A stretch of DNA of 64,000 bases, taken from assembly GCA_900320405.1 (NCBI GenBank), contig OOHM01000001.1:288394-352393 (forward strand), in the 5' to 3' direction. Both the position numbers and the translations under genes were made by a program. Within the stretch, counting starts at the first letter, position 1. Each line of letters opens with the position of its first letter. The DNA comes from an uncultured Pseudomonadota bacterium. Lineage in GTDB: Bacteria; Pseudomonadota; Alphaproteobacteria; Rs-D84. Below the pieces are notes generated by a model. It was given only the letters and a program-made list of their open reading frames with translations. It searched no databases and was not told the origin of the DNA. Shown here piece after piece: positions 35,513 to 44,081 of the stretch.

Positions 35513-37201
35513 ATGAAAGATTTATCCAAAGATTTATTTAACCCAATTGCCGGCGAAGATTTCGTCAAAATGTTTGATGAAAACTATGGCAAACAAGAAA
35601 CACTGCAAGGCTATGCGACCAAAGGCACCGTGAAAGATATTCGTGGTGATTTCGCAATGGTTGATGTTGGCCTTAAATCCGAAGGTCGCGTTCCGTTAAA
35701 GGAATTCGGTGCATCTGTCCCATCGGTTGGTGACATTATCGATGTTTTCGTTGAAAGATACGAATCCCGCGAAGGTACCGCGGTTCTGTCCTATGCCAAG
35801 GCACGCGCCGAAAAGGCATGGAAAGAATTGGAAAAGACCGTTGCCGAAGGCATCGATCCAGAAGGTACGATTATCGATGTTGTTCGTGGTGGTTATACCG
35901 TCGATATCAATGGCGTATTTGCGTTTATGCCATCGTCCCAGGTTGACCATAAACCGGTTCGCGATGCGAAATCGCTGATTGGGTTGAAAGACAAATTCCG
36001 CGTTTTGAAAATGGATGCATTGCGCACAAACGCAATTGTTTCCCGTCGCGCGATTCAATCTGATACAATCGCCGCCGCCCAGAAAGAAGCGTTAAAGAAC
36101 ATCGAACTGGGTGCGGTTTTGGAAGGCACGGTTAAAAACATCACCGATTATGGTGTGTTTATTGACCTGGGCGGAATTGATGGTTTGTTGCACGTGACAG
36201 ATTTGTCTTGGAAACGCGTTAACCATCCACGCGAATTGGTTCATGTTGGTGAAAAGATCAAGGTCAAAGTTATTCAATTCGACCCGGAAACACATCGTAT
36301 ATCCCTGGGGGCAAAACAATTGGAAGAAGACCCGTGGGAAACCGCGTCACGCGCGTTCAATGTTGGCGACACAGTTTCGGGCAAGGTTTCATCCGTCACC
36401 GATTATGGCGCATTTGTGGATTTGGGCAATAATATCGAAGGTTTGGTCCATATGTCTGAATTGTCTTGGACAAACAAAAATATTCACCCGTCCAAGGTTC
36501 TGCAAAACGGTCAAGAAATCAACGTTGTTGTCTTGGATATTGACCAAGAAAAACGTCGTATTTCGTTGGGTTATAAACAATTGCAACCAAATCCGTGGAA
36601 GCAATTTGCCGAAACCCACAATGTTGGCGATATTATCACCGGGCCGATTAAGAACACAACTGAATTCGGTTTGTTCGTGGCATTGACACCGGAATTGGAT
36701 GGTATGGTTCACATTTCTGATTTGTCTTGGAACCGTTTGGACGAAGAAGAATTAAAGAAATTCGTCCGTGGCCAAGAAGTGACTGCGAAAATCTTGGACA
36801 TCAATCCGGAAAAAGAACGTGTCACATTGGGTATCAAACAATTGACGGCGGGTGCGGACAATAACGCGGCATCTATCAAGAAGGGCGCGGTTGTTTCCGG
36901 TACGGTTTCCGAAGTGACACCGGATGAATTGATTTTGGCGTTGCCGAACGAAATCCGCGGAACAATCCGTCGTACAGACCTGTCGCGTGAAAAATCCGAA
37001 CAGGATACATCCAAGTTCAAAGTTGGCGACACGGTCGAGGCATCTGTTGTTTCCGTCGAAGGCAACAATGTAAAATTGTCCATCCGTGCACTTCAGGTCA
37101 CATTGGAAAAACAGGCGGTCAAAGAATACGCCAACGAAGCCGACAGTGGTTCTGTGTTGGGCGATATCTTGGGCGCCGCCATTGAAAACAGCAAGAAATA
37201 A
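35513..37201 (+). CDS. rpsA: 30S ribosomal protein S1
   Basis: 562 aa, the usual length. ATG 35513; the frame extends upstream into the promoter but without homology. Tandem S1 RNA-binding repeats, each with V.G.V..I.DYG.FVDLG...GLVH.S-type cores, the best at ~190-270, 275-355 and 365-440. It brings structured mRNAs to the ribosome. Single gene with strong promoter and terminator; its codons are the most regular of the window. Confidence 0.97.
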   Translation: MKDLSKDLFNPIAGEDFVKMFDENYGKQETLQGYATKGTVKDIRGDFAMVDVGLKSEGRVPLKEFGASVPSVGDIIDVFVERYESREGTAVLSYAKARAEKAWKELEKTVAEGIDPEGTIIDVVRGGYTVDINGVFAFMPSSQVDHKPVRDAKSLIGLKDKFRVLKMDALRTNAIVSRRAIQSDTIAAAQKEALKNIELGAVLEGTVKNITDYGVFIDLGGIDGLLHVTDLSWKRVNHPRELVHVGEKIKVKVIQFDPETHRISLGAKQLEEDPWETASRAFNVGDTVSGKVSSVTDYGAFVDLGNNIEGLVHMSELSWTNKNIHPSKVLQNGQEINVVVLDIDQEKRRISLGYKQLQPNPWKQFAETHNVGDIITGPIKNTTEFGLFVALTPELDGMVHISDLSWNRLDEEELKKFVRGQEVTAKILDINPEKERVTLGIKQLTAGADNNAASIKKGAVVSGTVSEVTPDELILALPNEIRGTIRRTDLSREKSEQDTSKFKVGDTVEASVVSVEGNNVKLSIRALQVTLEKQAVKEYANEADSGSVLGDILGAAIENSKK

Positions 37202-37224
37202 TTTCCCGCTGTTTTCAAAACAAA

Positions 37225-37250
37225 AAAATCCCCGTTGTCGCGGGGATTTT
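37225..37250 (+). terminator. rpsA terminator
   Basis: Ten-bp stem 37225-37234 with 37241-37250, six-base loop, T-run. The adk -35 hexamer lies in the loop. Confidence 0.85.
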
Positions 37251-37263
37251 TTTGTGTTATAAT
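37235..37263 (+). promoter_or_regulatory. adk: adk promoter nested in the rpsA terminator
   Basis: TTGTCG (37235-37240) in the terminator loop, 17-bp spacer, TG-T-TATAAT (37258-37263). Confidence 0.6.
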
Positions 37264-37290
37264 TACCGCCGACAAATAAAAGGAATTGTG

Positions 37291-37845
37291 ATGAAGTCGA
37301 AAATGATTCTTATGATGGGTGGCCAAGGCGTAGGCAAGGGCACACATGCGCGCCGCCTTGTTGCACGCGACGGGTACGGTTATGTTGAAACGGGCGCAAT
37401 TTTGCGCGGTTTGCCACCGGAATCCATTGTTGCGCAAATAATGGCGCGTGGTGAATTGGTTCCCGATGCAGATTTATTCGAATTGGTTGCAAATGCGATT
37501 GATGGTGTTGGCGATATAATTTTAGATGGTTTTCCGCGCACATTACCCCAGGCCCAGTGGTTGGTTAAAAACTATGCGGAAAAATTTGATATTCGCGTTA
37601 TCTATATGGATGTACCCGAAAGCATAATGCTGGCGCGTATTGAAAAGCGCATTCGTGAAGGTGGCGGCCGCGCAGACGATGCCGATGCCAATGTTGTCCG
37701 TCGCAGACTTGACAGTTTTTGGCGTATAACCATGCCGGCGATTGATTGGCTGCGCACCGCACCGGGCGTAAAATTCGCGGATGTGGATGTGACAGATGAC
37801 AATCCGGATGTAAATTTTGAACGAATTTCACGGGCATTAAACTAA
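37291..37845 (+). CDS. adk: Adenylate kinase
   Basis: 184 aa from ATG 37291 with AAAGGAA. P-loop GGQGVGKGTHA (about 9-19), ETGAILRG (usual STGDMLR), DGFPRTLPQA and RIEKRIREGGGRADD with a short LID, i.e. the compact alphaproteobacterial form without zinc. It interconverts AMP, ADP and ATP. Its stop overlaps that of the convergent corA by a few bases. Confidence 0.88.
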   Translation: MKSKMILMMGGQGVGKGTHARRLVARDGYGYVETGAILRGLPPESIVAQIMARGELVPDADLFELVANAIDGVGDIILDGFPRTLPQAQWLVKNYAEKFDIRVIYMDVPESIMLARIEKRIREGGGRADDADANVVRRRLDSFWRITMPAIDWLRTAPGVKFADVDVTDDNPDVNFERISRALN

Positions 37846-38726
37846 ACAATACGGCGACGCACGAATATAAACAATGCATATCCCACCAACAATGCCATAA
37901 TTATGGCAAATATGACTACGCCCGTGTCTGCGTGTTCTGCAAATGGCAACGCGACATTCATACCGTAATATCCCACGACCAGTGTCGGCAACATTAAAAT
38001 AATGTTCCACATGGTGAGTCTGTTAATGTAAGTGTTGGAATCAATGTTAATAACGCTTTCAAATGTTTCCTTGATGGATTTCAGCATTTTTGTATAACTG
38101 GTCACGACCTCGATACCCTGGGATAATTCGATGCGTGAATCTTCAATCAGTTCTTCACATTCATCGGTTTTCGCAAATCCGCGTACCTTTTCCAATTTAT
38201 CCAGCACCGACAGGTTTCCCTTTAACCCCGTCATATACAGCGTATAACTGTTTTCCACGTCCAACAACGCCAACAATTCGCGTTTTCTTATCTGTTGTTG
38301 CAGGTTTTTCTTGGATGCAACCACGCGTTTGTTCAATTCTTTCAAACACCGCAGGTAAGATTCCGCGATATAATAAATAATGTTCAAAATGAATTCTTCA
38401 CGCGAAGTTTTTTCGTCTTTTTTTATTTTATCCAACAAATCGCACCGTTTACGGCAAACGGTAATAACCCGATTTGTCGAATAAATTATGGACAGCGGTT
38501 CTGTGTGCCATTGGGTATCGGTTTCGCGATTGACGATGGGAAATCGAACAATTATAACCTTGTAATCATCTTCAACTTCGAACCGTGGCTGTTCGTCGGG
38601 GTCCAAAATATCGGATATAGTATCTTCATCAATTTTGTATTCGTCTTGTAATTTTTGAAAATCTTCGTGGTCGGGGTTTCCAACATTTATCCAAGAAAAA
38701 GTTTTTAATTTTTCTGTATCAAACAT
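37842..38726 (-). CDS. corA: CorA-type divalent cation channel
   Basis: 294 aa, ATG 38726 with GGGGG ahead (a GTG six bases earlier is possible). N-terminal cytoplasmic domain, long stalk helices, two C-terminal transmembrane helices (LTMWNIILMLPTLVVGYY and VVIFAIIMALLVGYALFIF) with the signature GMN between them (YGMNVALPF). Uptake of Mg2+ or Co2+ by a homopentamer. Basic RRR tail inside. Confidence 0.92.
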   Translation of the reverse strand: MFDTEKLKTFSWINVGNPDHEDFQKLQDEYKIDEDTISDILDPDEQPRFEVEDDYKVIIVRFPIVNRETDTQWHTEPLSIIYSTNRVITVCRKRCDLLDKIKKDEKTSREEFILNIIYYIAESYLRCLKELNKRVVASKKNLQQQIRKRELLALLDVENSYTLYMTGLKGNLSVLDKLEKVRGFAKTDECEELIEDSRIELSQGIEVVTSYTKMLKSIKETFESVINIDSNTYINRLTMWNIILMLPTLVVGYYGMNVALPFAEHADTGVVIFAIIMALLVGYALFIFVRRRIV

Positions 38727-38832
38727 TTGCACCCCCTTTGATTAAATCATTGGGGTATTCTAACGCGCGATGGGCAAAAAATCAAATTAAAAAGATTCAC
38801 AAAATCGTATAAAATACAAAAAAGGAATAAAA

Positions 38833-38961
38833 ATGGCGCGCACCCCATCGGCATATACGATATCAAATTACCTGTTAAAGGCGGCGGTTATCATATTGGT
38901 TATTATATTTATACTTTGGGCGGTGCGTTCCATGGGGCCACTGATATCATTGGCGTTTTAA
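38833..38961 (+). CDS. Small single-span membrane protein
   Basis: 42 aa, AAAGGAAT before ATG 38833. Polar start MARTPSAYTISNYLLK then a hydrophobic helix AAVIILVIIFILWAVRSMG. A TATAAA box precedes it by about 25 bp. No family recognised; too short for most gene callers. SD, start and composition support translation. Confidence 0.55.
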   Translation: MARTPSAYTISNYLLKAAVIILVIIFILWAVRSMGPLISLAF

Positions 38962-38992
38962 TAAAATACGCGCAAATCTTACAGGGTTTTTA

Positions 38993-39152
38993 TTGGGTGG
39001 TCGAAATAATCGTACCTTTTTGTCCAGTACTTTTTTTGGAAAATGCGATTCAGTAAAATCAATGACTTACAAAATCAAAGGGGTGGTCAAAATAAAGGTA
39101 CCTTTAATGCCATAATATATGTGTATAAAACAAGCAAGAAAAGGAAGGGAAT
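38993..39152 (+). repeat. Promoter-region repeat, copy 1, with GGTACC sites
   Basis: Near-identical to 52979-53132. It holds an AAAGGTACCTTT palindrome at 39095-39106 and a degenerate CGTACC at 39011-39016, 87 bp apart as in copy 2, a shared GTCCAGTAC...TGGAAAATGC block and the same SD AGGAAGGG. The -10 is probably CATAAT/TATAAA near 39112-39126. Confidence 0.7.
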
Positions 39153-39689
39153 ATGAGGATTTCAATTCTTACCATTGGTGCATTTGCATCAATATTAACA
39201 ATTAATTCAGTTTTGGCGGATACAACATCAACCGTTACATCGCGGGGATATGTTGATGCGGCGGTCGCAACCAAACAAAATAAAATCGATGCAACCGGCG
39301 CAAACTTTACAAACGGCAGTGTTGTTGAAACAACTGGAACCGATGGTGTTGTCACACAACGCGGTATTTTTAACCCAGAAACAGATTTTGATTTTCAAAA
39401 TAATATGATTACAGCCGGACACGAAGGTGATTTGGTGACAGCGGATATTTATTCGGTTGTTGGTGAGATTTATAACAATATGCCGCAAACGGTTACAACA
39501 AACAGGGTTTGTACTGAATGGGTTGCGAATGCGGCGCATACAGATGCAAATTGTTTGTTATGGAATTTGGTGGATCAAACCGTTTATGGAGCTTGTACTG
39601 CTGACAGTGATTGCCCTAGGTCACTCAACAATTGTAGCGTTTTCAGTTGCTTAAATTCAAGATGCGTCCTTATACCACAAGGTTGTTAA
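39153..39689 (+). CDS. Exported YVD/CLLW-family protein with Cys-rich tail
   Basis: 178 aa, signal peptide MRISILTIGAFASILTINSVLA (first 8 residues nearly the same as the 53133 gene). SRGYVDAAVATKQNKI follows, a short middle, then the family end CTEWVANAAHTDANCLLW, and here an extra knot: GACTADSDCPRSLNNCSVFSC with three likely disulfides. Same tail type as the partial gene at 63822. Probably surface or extracellular; no enzyme motif. Confidence 0.78.
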   Translation: MRISILTIGAFASILTINSVLADTTSTVTSRGYVDAAVATKQNKIDATGANFTNGSVVETTGTDGVVTQRGIFNPETDFDFQNNMITAGHEGDLVTADIYSVVGEIYNNMPQTVTTNRVCTEWVANAAHTDANCLLWNLVDQTVYGACTADSDCPRSLNNCSVFSCLNSRCVLIPQGC

Positions 39690-39769
39690 CAAACCTAAGC
39701 GCCCATATTTTCCATATGGAACACCAACCTGCGAAAAGCGGGGGGGGGTGAAAAGTGATTTTTTTAGGG
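39690..39769. other. Short gap with a G9 run
   Basis: Convergent intergenic region with a run of nine G (about 39740-39748). No gene. A G8 run also occurs near 45739-45746; both are noncoding here. Confidence 0.5.
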
Positions 39770-40237
39770 TTAATTCTTCATCAATCGCGCGCGGTCTTTT
39801 TCCCATTCGCGGCGTTTGATGGTTTCGCGTTTGTCGGTGCGATTTTTACCATACCCGATTCCCAACAATACCTTTAATTTGCCACGATTGTTAAAGTATA
39901 ACTTTAACGGAAAAATTGTTGCACCTTTCTCGTTTAACTTACCAATTAAACGATTTATTTGCGCGCGGTGTAATAACAATTGGCGCGGGCGCCGTTCGTC
40001 AAAATTTATATATCGTGCCGCGGTTGGAAGTCTTTGAATTTCTATCCCGGCCAAGAACAAATTGCCGCCTCTGTTTTGTACGAAACCGTCCACAATTGTG
40101 ACCAATCCATAACGAACAGATTTAATTTCGGCACCCGTTAGTGATATGCCGGCCTCGATAGTATCTTCCACAGTATAATTGAACCGCGCCTTGCGGTTTT
40201 CGGAAACGGCCCCAAATTTAATCATACTGCGTGTCAT
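39770..40237 (-). CDS. smpB: SsrA-binding protein
   Basis: 155 aa, ATG one base after the tatD stop. SmpB signature: AVSENRKARFNYTVEDTIEAGISLTGAEIKS in the barrel, LKLYFNNRGKLKVLLGIGYGKN and the basic tail KRETIKRREWEKDRAR. Partner of tmRNA in ribosome rescue; no ssrA is seen in the window. Confidence 0.96.
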   Translation of the reverse strand: MTRSMIKFGAVSENRKARFNYTVEDTIEAGISLTGAEIKSVRYGLVTIVDGFVQNRGGNLFLAGIEIQRLPTAARYINFDERRPRQLLLHRAQINRLIGKLNEKGATIFPLKLYFNNRGKLKVLLGIGYGKNRTDKRETIKRREWEKDRARLMKN

Positions 40238-40238
40238 A

Positions 40239-41003
40239 TTAAATCTTTATCTTTGGATACAGTTTTTTTGTGTTCTCTACCACTATATCACAGAATTTAT
40301 CAAATGGTATATTTTTTATTTCTGCGACACATCGCGCGGTTTCGGTCACAAACGCGGGTTCGCAAACGCGCCCCCGATATGGCACCGGCGCACAGTATGG
40401 ACTGTCTGTTTCAACAACAATGCGATTGACGGGAATTTTAGAAAATGTTTCCCGGATTTCCGCCGCATTTTTGAATGTTATAATGCCACTGGCGGAAAAA
40501 AAGAACCCGCGATCCAACATTTTTTTTGCCAGATTCCAACCGGATGTAAAGCAATGCATAACGCCGCCAATTTCCGGAAAATTGGCCATTACCGCGGCCG
40601 TGTCTTCTTCGGCGTCGCGCGTATGAATTGCCACCGGTAATTTATGTCTGCGCGCCATTTCCAACTGTGCCTGGAACAATTCAATTTGCGCATTTCGTGT
40701 GTCATCCGCCATTTCGTGATAATCCATTCCTATTTCACCAACACCCAACACACGCGGATGGTTTAATATTTCATCGGTAATATAATCCGCCACGCGCACA
40801 CCGGCGTGTTCGGGGTGAATACCAATTGTCGCAAAAACATTATTATACTTTTCTGCCAATTTTATTGCAGATGGTACATCGATGGGGTCGGCGGTTGGGC
40901 AAATAATATAATCGACCCCCGCATTTTTTGCGCGCGCAATAACGGCATCGACCCCCGCCACATCAATTTCATATGTCAAATGACAGTGAGAATCTATAAG
41001 CAT
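40239..41003 (-). CDS. tatD: TatD-type metal-dependent hydrolase
   Basis: 254 aa. Metal-binding DSHCHL (4-9), GEIGMDYHE, IHTRDAEEDT, HCFTSG and ETDSPYCAP, all TatD DNase marks. Overlaps holB by 10 bp, in the usual holB-tatD order. Confidence 0.95.
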   Translation of the reverse strand: MLIDSHCHLTYEIDVAGVDAVIARAKNAGVDYIICPTADPIDVPSAIKLAEKYNNVFATIGIHPEHAGVRVADYITDEILNHPRVLGVGEIGMDYHEMADDTRNAQIELFQAQLEMARRHKLPVAIHTRDAEEDTAAVMANFPEIGGVMHCFTSGWNLAKKMLDRGFFFSASGIITFKNAAEIRETFSKIPVNRIVVETDSPYCAPVPYRGRVCEPAFVTETARCVAEIKNIPFDKFCDIVVENTKKLYPKIKI

Positions 41004-41893
41004 TTTTTAATCTCTTGAATAATCTTAAATATGGCAATTTCCGGTTCCAAATTGACGCGATTGATATCGGCAATTGCGTGCGTCGCGGTCGGGTACAATT
41101 CCGCCAAACCAAAGTGCGCAATCGCGTCCAACAATATGCCATACAGTTCGGGATATGGTGCAATCTGTCGTGCAATTGACATCGCATCTGTGGCGGTGGA
41201 GTTTTTCTTTTGTACCATTGCGACCAATTGTGCATAGATTTCATCGCCGCCCGATTGTTTTATTCCGGCAATGCGTCCAAACGACCCGTTGGCCAATCGC
41301 AGTGTATCATCATCTACAACATCATTCGGCATAAACCGCGCGCACAGACGCCGCAAATCGTCCATTGATAAAGGCCGCATTTTTTCAACGCGCGCACGCG
41401 AACGCACGGTTGGTAAAACCGCGGATAATTGATGCGTCACCAATAAAAACAGGGTCTTGGCCGGCGGTTCTTCTAACAATTTCAAAATTGCGTTTTCCGC
41501 CGCCACCGTCAATTCATCGACCGAGTCAATTAACACCACACGCCATTCGCCCGACATAGACGACATCTGCATTTTTTCAATCGTGGCACGCACAGTATAG
41601 ACCGAAATAGATTTTCCATCGGTTTTCAATTTGCCGTCTTTGTCGATATTGCGATCCATATCAATAATAAAGAAATCGCCGACATTGCCATAAACCATTT
41701 TTGCGATTTTGTACGCCAATGTGGCCTTGCCAATTCCGCGTGGCCCGGTCAGCATCCAAACCGGATGAATCGGGTGCACATCCCGCGCATTCCACGCAGA
41801 CAAAAATGCATTTAATGTCGCATCGTGCCCAACAACATTATCGTTATCCATCGGGTGTGGAAATTCGTAAAGGTTCGTCTTTTTCCGCACCAT
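40994..41893 (-). CDS. holB: DNA polymerase III delta' subunit
   Basis: 299 aa, ATG one base after the carboxypeptidase stop. P-loop LTGPRGIGKATLA (48-60), VVLIDSVDELTVAAENAILKLLEEPP (Walker B region) and RSRARVEKMRPL (sensor/SRC-like: S-R-A instead of SRC). Clamp-loader subunit. Part of dac-holB-tatD-smpB. Confidence 0.92.
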   Translation of the reverse strand: MVRKKTNLYEFPHPMDNDNVVGHDATLNAFLSAWNARDVHPIHPVWMLTGPRGIGKATLAYKIAKMVYGNVGDFFIIDMDRNIDKDGKLKTDGKSISVYTVRATIEKMQMSSMSGEWRVVLIDSVDELTVAAENAILKLLEEPPAKTLFLLVTHQLSAVLPTVRSRARVEKMRPLSMDDLRRLCARFMPNDVVDDDTLRLANGSFGRIAGIKQSGGDEIYAQLVAMVQKKNSTATDAMSIARQIAPYPELYGILLDAIAHFGLAELYPTATHAIADINRVNLEPEIAIFKIIQEIKKCL

Positions 41894-41894
41894 T

Positions 41895-43076
41895 TTACTG
41901 TCCTGTTATCATAACCATAATATTTTTCCACACGCGCCCAAAGAATTGAATTTTGGAAACTTTGTTTTTGGCAACCAAATCAGCGCGCGCAATCACGCGG
42001 CCGTTTTGTTCGGCGATAATTTCGCCAATTTTATCGCCAATATGCACCGGTGCGGGAACCGGGTCGTCATATCGTGCCAACACACGCACGCCACGCAAAC
42101 CGGCGTCTTTGCCGGTTGTCACGGCAAATGTTTTATCAACGGTTGCGGTGACGGTGTCCGCCCGGCCGTACCACACAGGAACGGTTGTCACATCGTCGCC
42201 CGGCCGATAGAACACGCGTGTCGTGGTTGTCGTAAAACCGTGGGTCAATAACTTCTTCATTTCTGCGGCCAATGCGTCGTGACCCTTGCCGTTAAATCCA
42301 TTTATAACGCCAATTAAACGGCGACCACCGGATGTGGCACTGGCCACCATACCATAACCGCCATTGTCCGTATGTCCGGTCTTTAATCCGTCCGCCCCCG
42401 GCATAATGAACAGCAATTTATTATAGTTCACCGTATGCGTGCGTCCCCAATCACGACACCAATCGGTTTTATAGTCATTAAATTCGAACCGCTTGGTTGC
42501 GAACATAGGGTATAAATCTGGATAGTCCGCAATTAAATGATACGCCAGTGTCGCCAATTCCCGACTGGTCATCATATTGTTTGGGTTGGGCAAACCGGAC
42601 GCGTTTCCAAATGTAGATTCGGGCATACCGATTTCGCGTGCCTTTTTCTGCATCATTTCGGTGAACTTAACTTCGTTTCCGGCCAAAGCCTCGGCAACAA
42701 CAACGGACGCATCACCGCCAGACAACACTATAAGCCCCAAAATTGCATCGCGCACAGTAATTTCTTGACCCGCAACCAGGCAAATTTTACTTGCCGGATA
42801 CCATTCGGGTTTTTGATAGTCCGCGTTTTCGCCGACCGGTAATTTATCGTCCAACGAAAGTTCACCGGATTTCACCCGGTCGAACAGCACCGCCAATGTC
42901 ATCAGTTTCAGCATCGAAGACGGCGGCATTAGTGTATCGGCCGCCTTACTAACAATTTCCGCGCCGGAATCATAGTCCATTAGAAATACAGATTTTGCGG
43001 TTGTTTTGAATTCCGCCGCGGTCGCGCCCGCGACCAGTGACATAGATAATAAAAGTGTGGGATAAATCTTTTTCAT
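41895..43076 (-). CDS. D-alanyl-D-alanine carboxypeptidase (PBP5/6-like)
   Basis: 393 aa, signal peptide MKKIYPTLLLSMSLVAGATAA. S54-M-L-K57 nucleophile motif, KTG at 232-234, and a C-terminal beta-domain with an amphipathic end (NKVSKIQFFGRVWKNIMVMI) as membrane anchor. The SxN motif reads SGGD (119-122) instead of SGN/SAND, an odd replacement of a key Asn. Trims peptidoglycan pentapeptides. SD is weak. Its 5' end is copied at 45790-45826. Confidence 0.92.
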   Translation of the reverse strand: MKKIYPTLLLSMSLVAGATAAEFKTTAKSVFLMDYDSGAEIVSKAADTLMPPSSMLKLMTLAVLFDRVKSGELSLDDKLPVGENADYQKPEWYPASKICLVAGQEITVRDAILGLIVLSGGDASVVVAEALAGNEVKFTEMMQKKAREIGMPESTFGNASGLPNPNNMMTSRELATLAYHLIADYPDLYPMFATKRFEFNDYKTDWCRDWGRTHTVNYNKLLFIMPGADGLKTGHTDNGGYGMVASATSGGRRLIGVINGFNGKGHDALAAEMKKLLTHGFTTTTTRVFYRPGDDVTTVPVWYGRADTVTATVDKTFAVTTGKDAGLRGVRVLARYDDPVPAPVHIGDKIGEIIAEQNGRVIARADLVAKNKVSKIQFFGRVWKNIMVMITGQ

Positions 43077-43139
43077 ACCATTATAATAACAATAACATTT
43101 CCCATTTCAAACAGATTTTTTACAAAAATGCGCTTGACC
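43031..43139. repeat. dac 5' end/promoter repeat, copy A
   Basis: Matches 45790-45869 except for a ~30-bp segment around the dac ATG missing in copy B. Includes dac codons 1-15 and the TTGACC -35 of the next gene. Confidence 0.75.
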
Positions 43140-43163
43140 CCGAATCGTGTTTTTTGGTATACT
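43134..43163 (+). promoter_or_regulatory. Promoter of the 43410 gene and its structured leader
   Basis: TTGACC (43134-43139), 18-bp spacer, TATACT (43158-43163). Same sequence frame and spacing as 45864-45893. Confidence 0.7.
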
Positions 43164-43168
43164 AAATT

Positions 43169-43363
43169 CGAACCAGGTGTGAAAGCCCGGTTCGGGACTG
43201 TGAGAGGTCCGCATCTTGAACGGCACATTTTGTTTTGGTGTGCCAAATTACCCCGCCTGTCGGGGTGCCGATGGTTATAATGCGCTGTCAAAAGGCCTAT
43301 CGGAGTCAATTCAAGATGTGATTTCTCAACACCCCGACCGTCTGCTTTTGCGACGGTTTATTT
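43169..43363 (+). ncRNA. Structured leader or small RNA
   Basis: About 195 nt with a stack of perfect helices: CGAACC/GGTTCG (43169-43174 with 43189-43194), GGAC/GTCC (43196-43210), a 9-bp closing stem 43212-43220 with 43310-43318 around three hairpins (43222-43244, 43251-43265, 43268-43303), and CCGTC/GACGG (43338-43356) before TTTATTT. No known class recognised. Confidence 0.5.
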
Positions 43364-43409
43364 GTGCACAACAATAATCCCTGTGAGGGGGAAAGGAGAA
43401 AAACAAGCG

Positions 43410-43964
43410 ATGACAAATTCCAAGATTCTATTATTTGGTGCGCTGGTGTCGGTATTGACATCGGGCGCATTTGCTGCAACAACAAGTCAAACCGTCACGA
43501 CCCAGGGGTATGTTGATACCGCGGTCGCAACCAAGCAGGATAAATTATCGGGTACAAATGGTTATGCCGTCACATACGGCGCAAGCGCGGGTACAACGGA
43601 TGGGCGCCAAATCGTAACATCACTTGGGTCGGACACAACGGCGACAACATTGCCGACAACGGGCGCGGTGGTTGCGGGGCTGAACGCGAAACAAAATACA
43701 TTAAACGGCGCGGCGAACAGTGTTATTACATATACCGGCACGTCCGGCGGCACCGGTTCCAAGGGTGTGTACCAGGCATCAGGTTCTTACAGTTCGCAAA
43801 CAAATAACCTTGCGGAGGCGGGACATGTCAACACGGCGGTTGCAAACGCGTTCAATGCACATTTAACGTGTAATCGTTATGCAACACCCGGGGATACGAC
43901 CAGTGATTGCCTGCTGTGGAATGTAAACACATTGTCGGGCACATATATGCCGGAAAACCAATAA
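43410..43964 (+). CDS. Exported YVD/CLLW-family protein
   Basis: 184 aa. ATG 43410 with AAAGGAG. Signal peptide MTNSKILLFGALVSVLTSGAFA, then TTQGYVDTAVATKQDKL, a Gly/Thr-rich middle with LNAKQNTLNGA and GSKGVYQ, and the end CNRYATPGDTTSDCLLW followed by 15 residues. Long structured leader upstream. Paralogue of 46015-48171 under a duplicated promoter. Probably a surface fibre component. Confidence 0.8.
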   Translation: MTNSKILLFGALVSVLTSGAFAATTSQTVTTQGYVDTAVATKQDKLSGTNGYAVTYGASAGTTDGRQIVTSLGSDTTATTLPTTGAVVAGLNAKQNTLNGAANSVITYTGTSGGTGSKGVYQASGSYSSQTNNLAEAGHVNTAVANAFNAHLTCNRYATPGDTTSDCLLWNVNTLSGTYMPENQ

Positions 43965-43970
43965 CCGCGC

Positions 43971-44065
43971 CGTCATCCCGTTGAAAAACGGGAACCCTTT
44001 GGTTCAAGATGCAGATAGGGTGTCAGGCGGTAACAGATAGATCCCATGTCAAACACGGGATGACG
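43971..44065. repeat. Dispersed palindromic element (GTCATCCCG type)
   Basis: CGTCATCCCG (43971-43980) and its inverse CGGGATGACG (44056-44065) bound ~95 bp with GTTG[A/C]AAAACGGG and CCCTTTG. A second full copy is at 54022-54097; fragments at 6058 and about 45657. Confidence 0.7.
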
Positions 44066-44081
44066 AAAAAGGACAGAGAAT

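Noticed and set aside
43169..43210. Resemblance of the first hairpins to group II intron domain V and to a tRNA T-arm
   Set aside because: The AGC triad and 34-nt form of domain V are missing, and no tRNA or tmRNA acceptor can be built.
43169..43363. 6S RNA
   Set aside because: 6S has one long hairpin with a central bubble; here three side hairpins lie inside the closing stem.
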